From assembly GCA_913773715.1 (NCBI GenBank), contig CAJYHD010000377.1:1-15451 (forward strand): a stretch of DNA of 15,451 nt, in the 5' to 3' direction. Both the position numbers and the translations under genes were made by a program. The DNA is from an uncultured Sphingobium sp. (GTDB taxonomy: Bacteria > Pseudomonadota > Alphaproteobacteria > Sphingomonadales > Sphingomonadaceae). A model generated the notes under the pieces. The model did no database searches. It was not told where the DNA came from and saw only the letters and a list, made by a program, of their open reading frames with translations. Position 1 is the stretch's first letter. Every line of letters begins with the position of its first letter. Shown one piece after another: positions 15,393 to 15,451 of this stretch.

Positions 15393-15451
15393 ATGGACGA
15401 ACTCTACGCCGCCTTTAAGCATCTCGCCCGCCGTTTCCATGGCCGCTGGAG
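15393..15451 (+). CDS. Possible start of a plus-strand gene, cut by the window edge
   Basis: ATG at 15393 opens a frame beginning MDELYAAFKHLARRFHGRW that runs off the window. It is the most protein-like frame here, and I do not recognise it. The upstream ribosome-binding site is weak. An alternative start in another frame, ATG at 15157, has a better site (GAGGAG seven bases before) and is also open to the edge, but its translation is Arg/Ser/Ala-rich and looks like an artefact. If real, this gene would be the only plus-strand gene in the window. Confidence 0.35.
   Translation, partial: MDELYAAFKHLARRFHGRW

Overview
The window is GC-rich bacterial DNA with alphaproteobacterial, probably sphingomonad, character. 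I infer this from base composition, a lipidated subtilase autotransporter, an IS701-type transposase remnant, and a short palindromic repeat (CCTTCGGCAAGCTCAGG core) of a kind I remember as widespread in sphingomonad genomes. The assignment is inference; no rRNA, tRNA or housekeeping marker is present. Every well-supported gene is on the minus strand, so transcription runs from high to low coordinates.

Right edge to 14282: no convincing complete gene. From 15451 down to about 15157 there is a hairpin-dense segment and the start of a possible plus-strand gene at 15393. Between 15089 and 14691 lies an AT-richer segment with at least seven degenerate copies or half-copies of a ~33-bp repeat built on TTATCCGnAAAATGCC and GATTTTTGGGACAAACC. 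Between 14490 and 14282 lie several inverted and direct repeats upstream of the next gene.

14281 to 11298: a two-gene unit made of a subtilisin-like (S8) autotransporter with a lipoprotein signal and a long Pro/Thr/Ser linker, followed by a small secreted protein of unknown function. Strong hairpins follow it.

11070 to 10020: a decayed IS701-family transposase with its N-terminal part missing, two frame changes, and a 23-bp short palindromic repeat inserted in the reading frame. It abuts a 51-codon open frame whose stop overlaps the TTG start of the next gene.

10023 to 250: a tight five-gene defence operon. In order it encodes an SNF2-type helicase with a degenerate phospholipase-D-like N-terminus, a DUF4391 protein, a type III Mod methyltransferase, a type III Res helicase-nuclease, and a winged-helix protein with a PD-(D/E)XK nuclease motif. 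The genes are joined by ATGA and GTGA overlaps, or by 19- and 61-nt gaps. Mod and Res together would form a classical type III restriction-modification enzyme. The helicase, DUF4391 protein and extra nuclease look like dedicated partners, making this a candidate extended type III defence system whose accessory genes have no assigned role that I know of. The mod gene has a lower-GC core, which suggests exchange of its catalytic and target-recognition segment.

The first 249 bases carry no gene I can support. All calls come from reading the sequence and the translated frames; no database search was possible.
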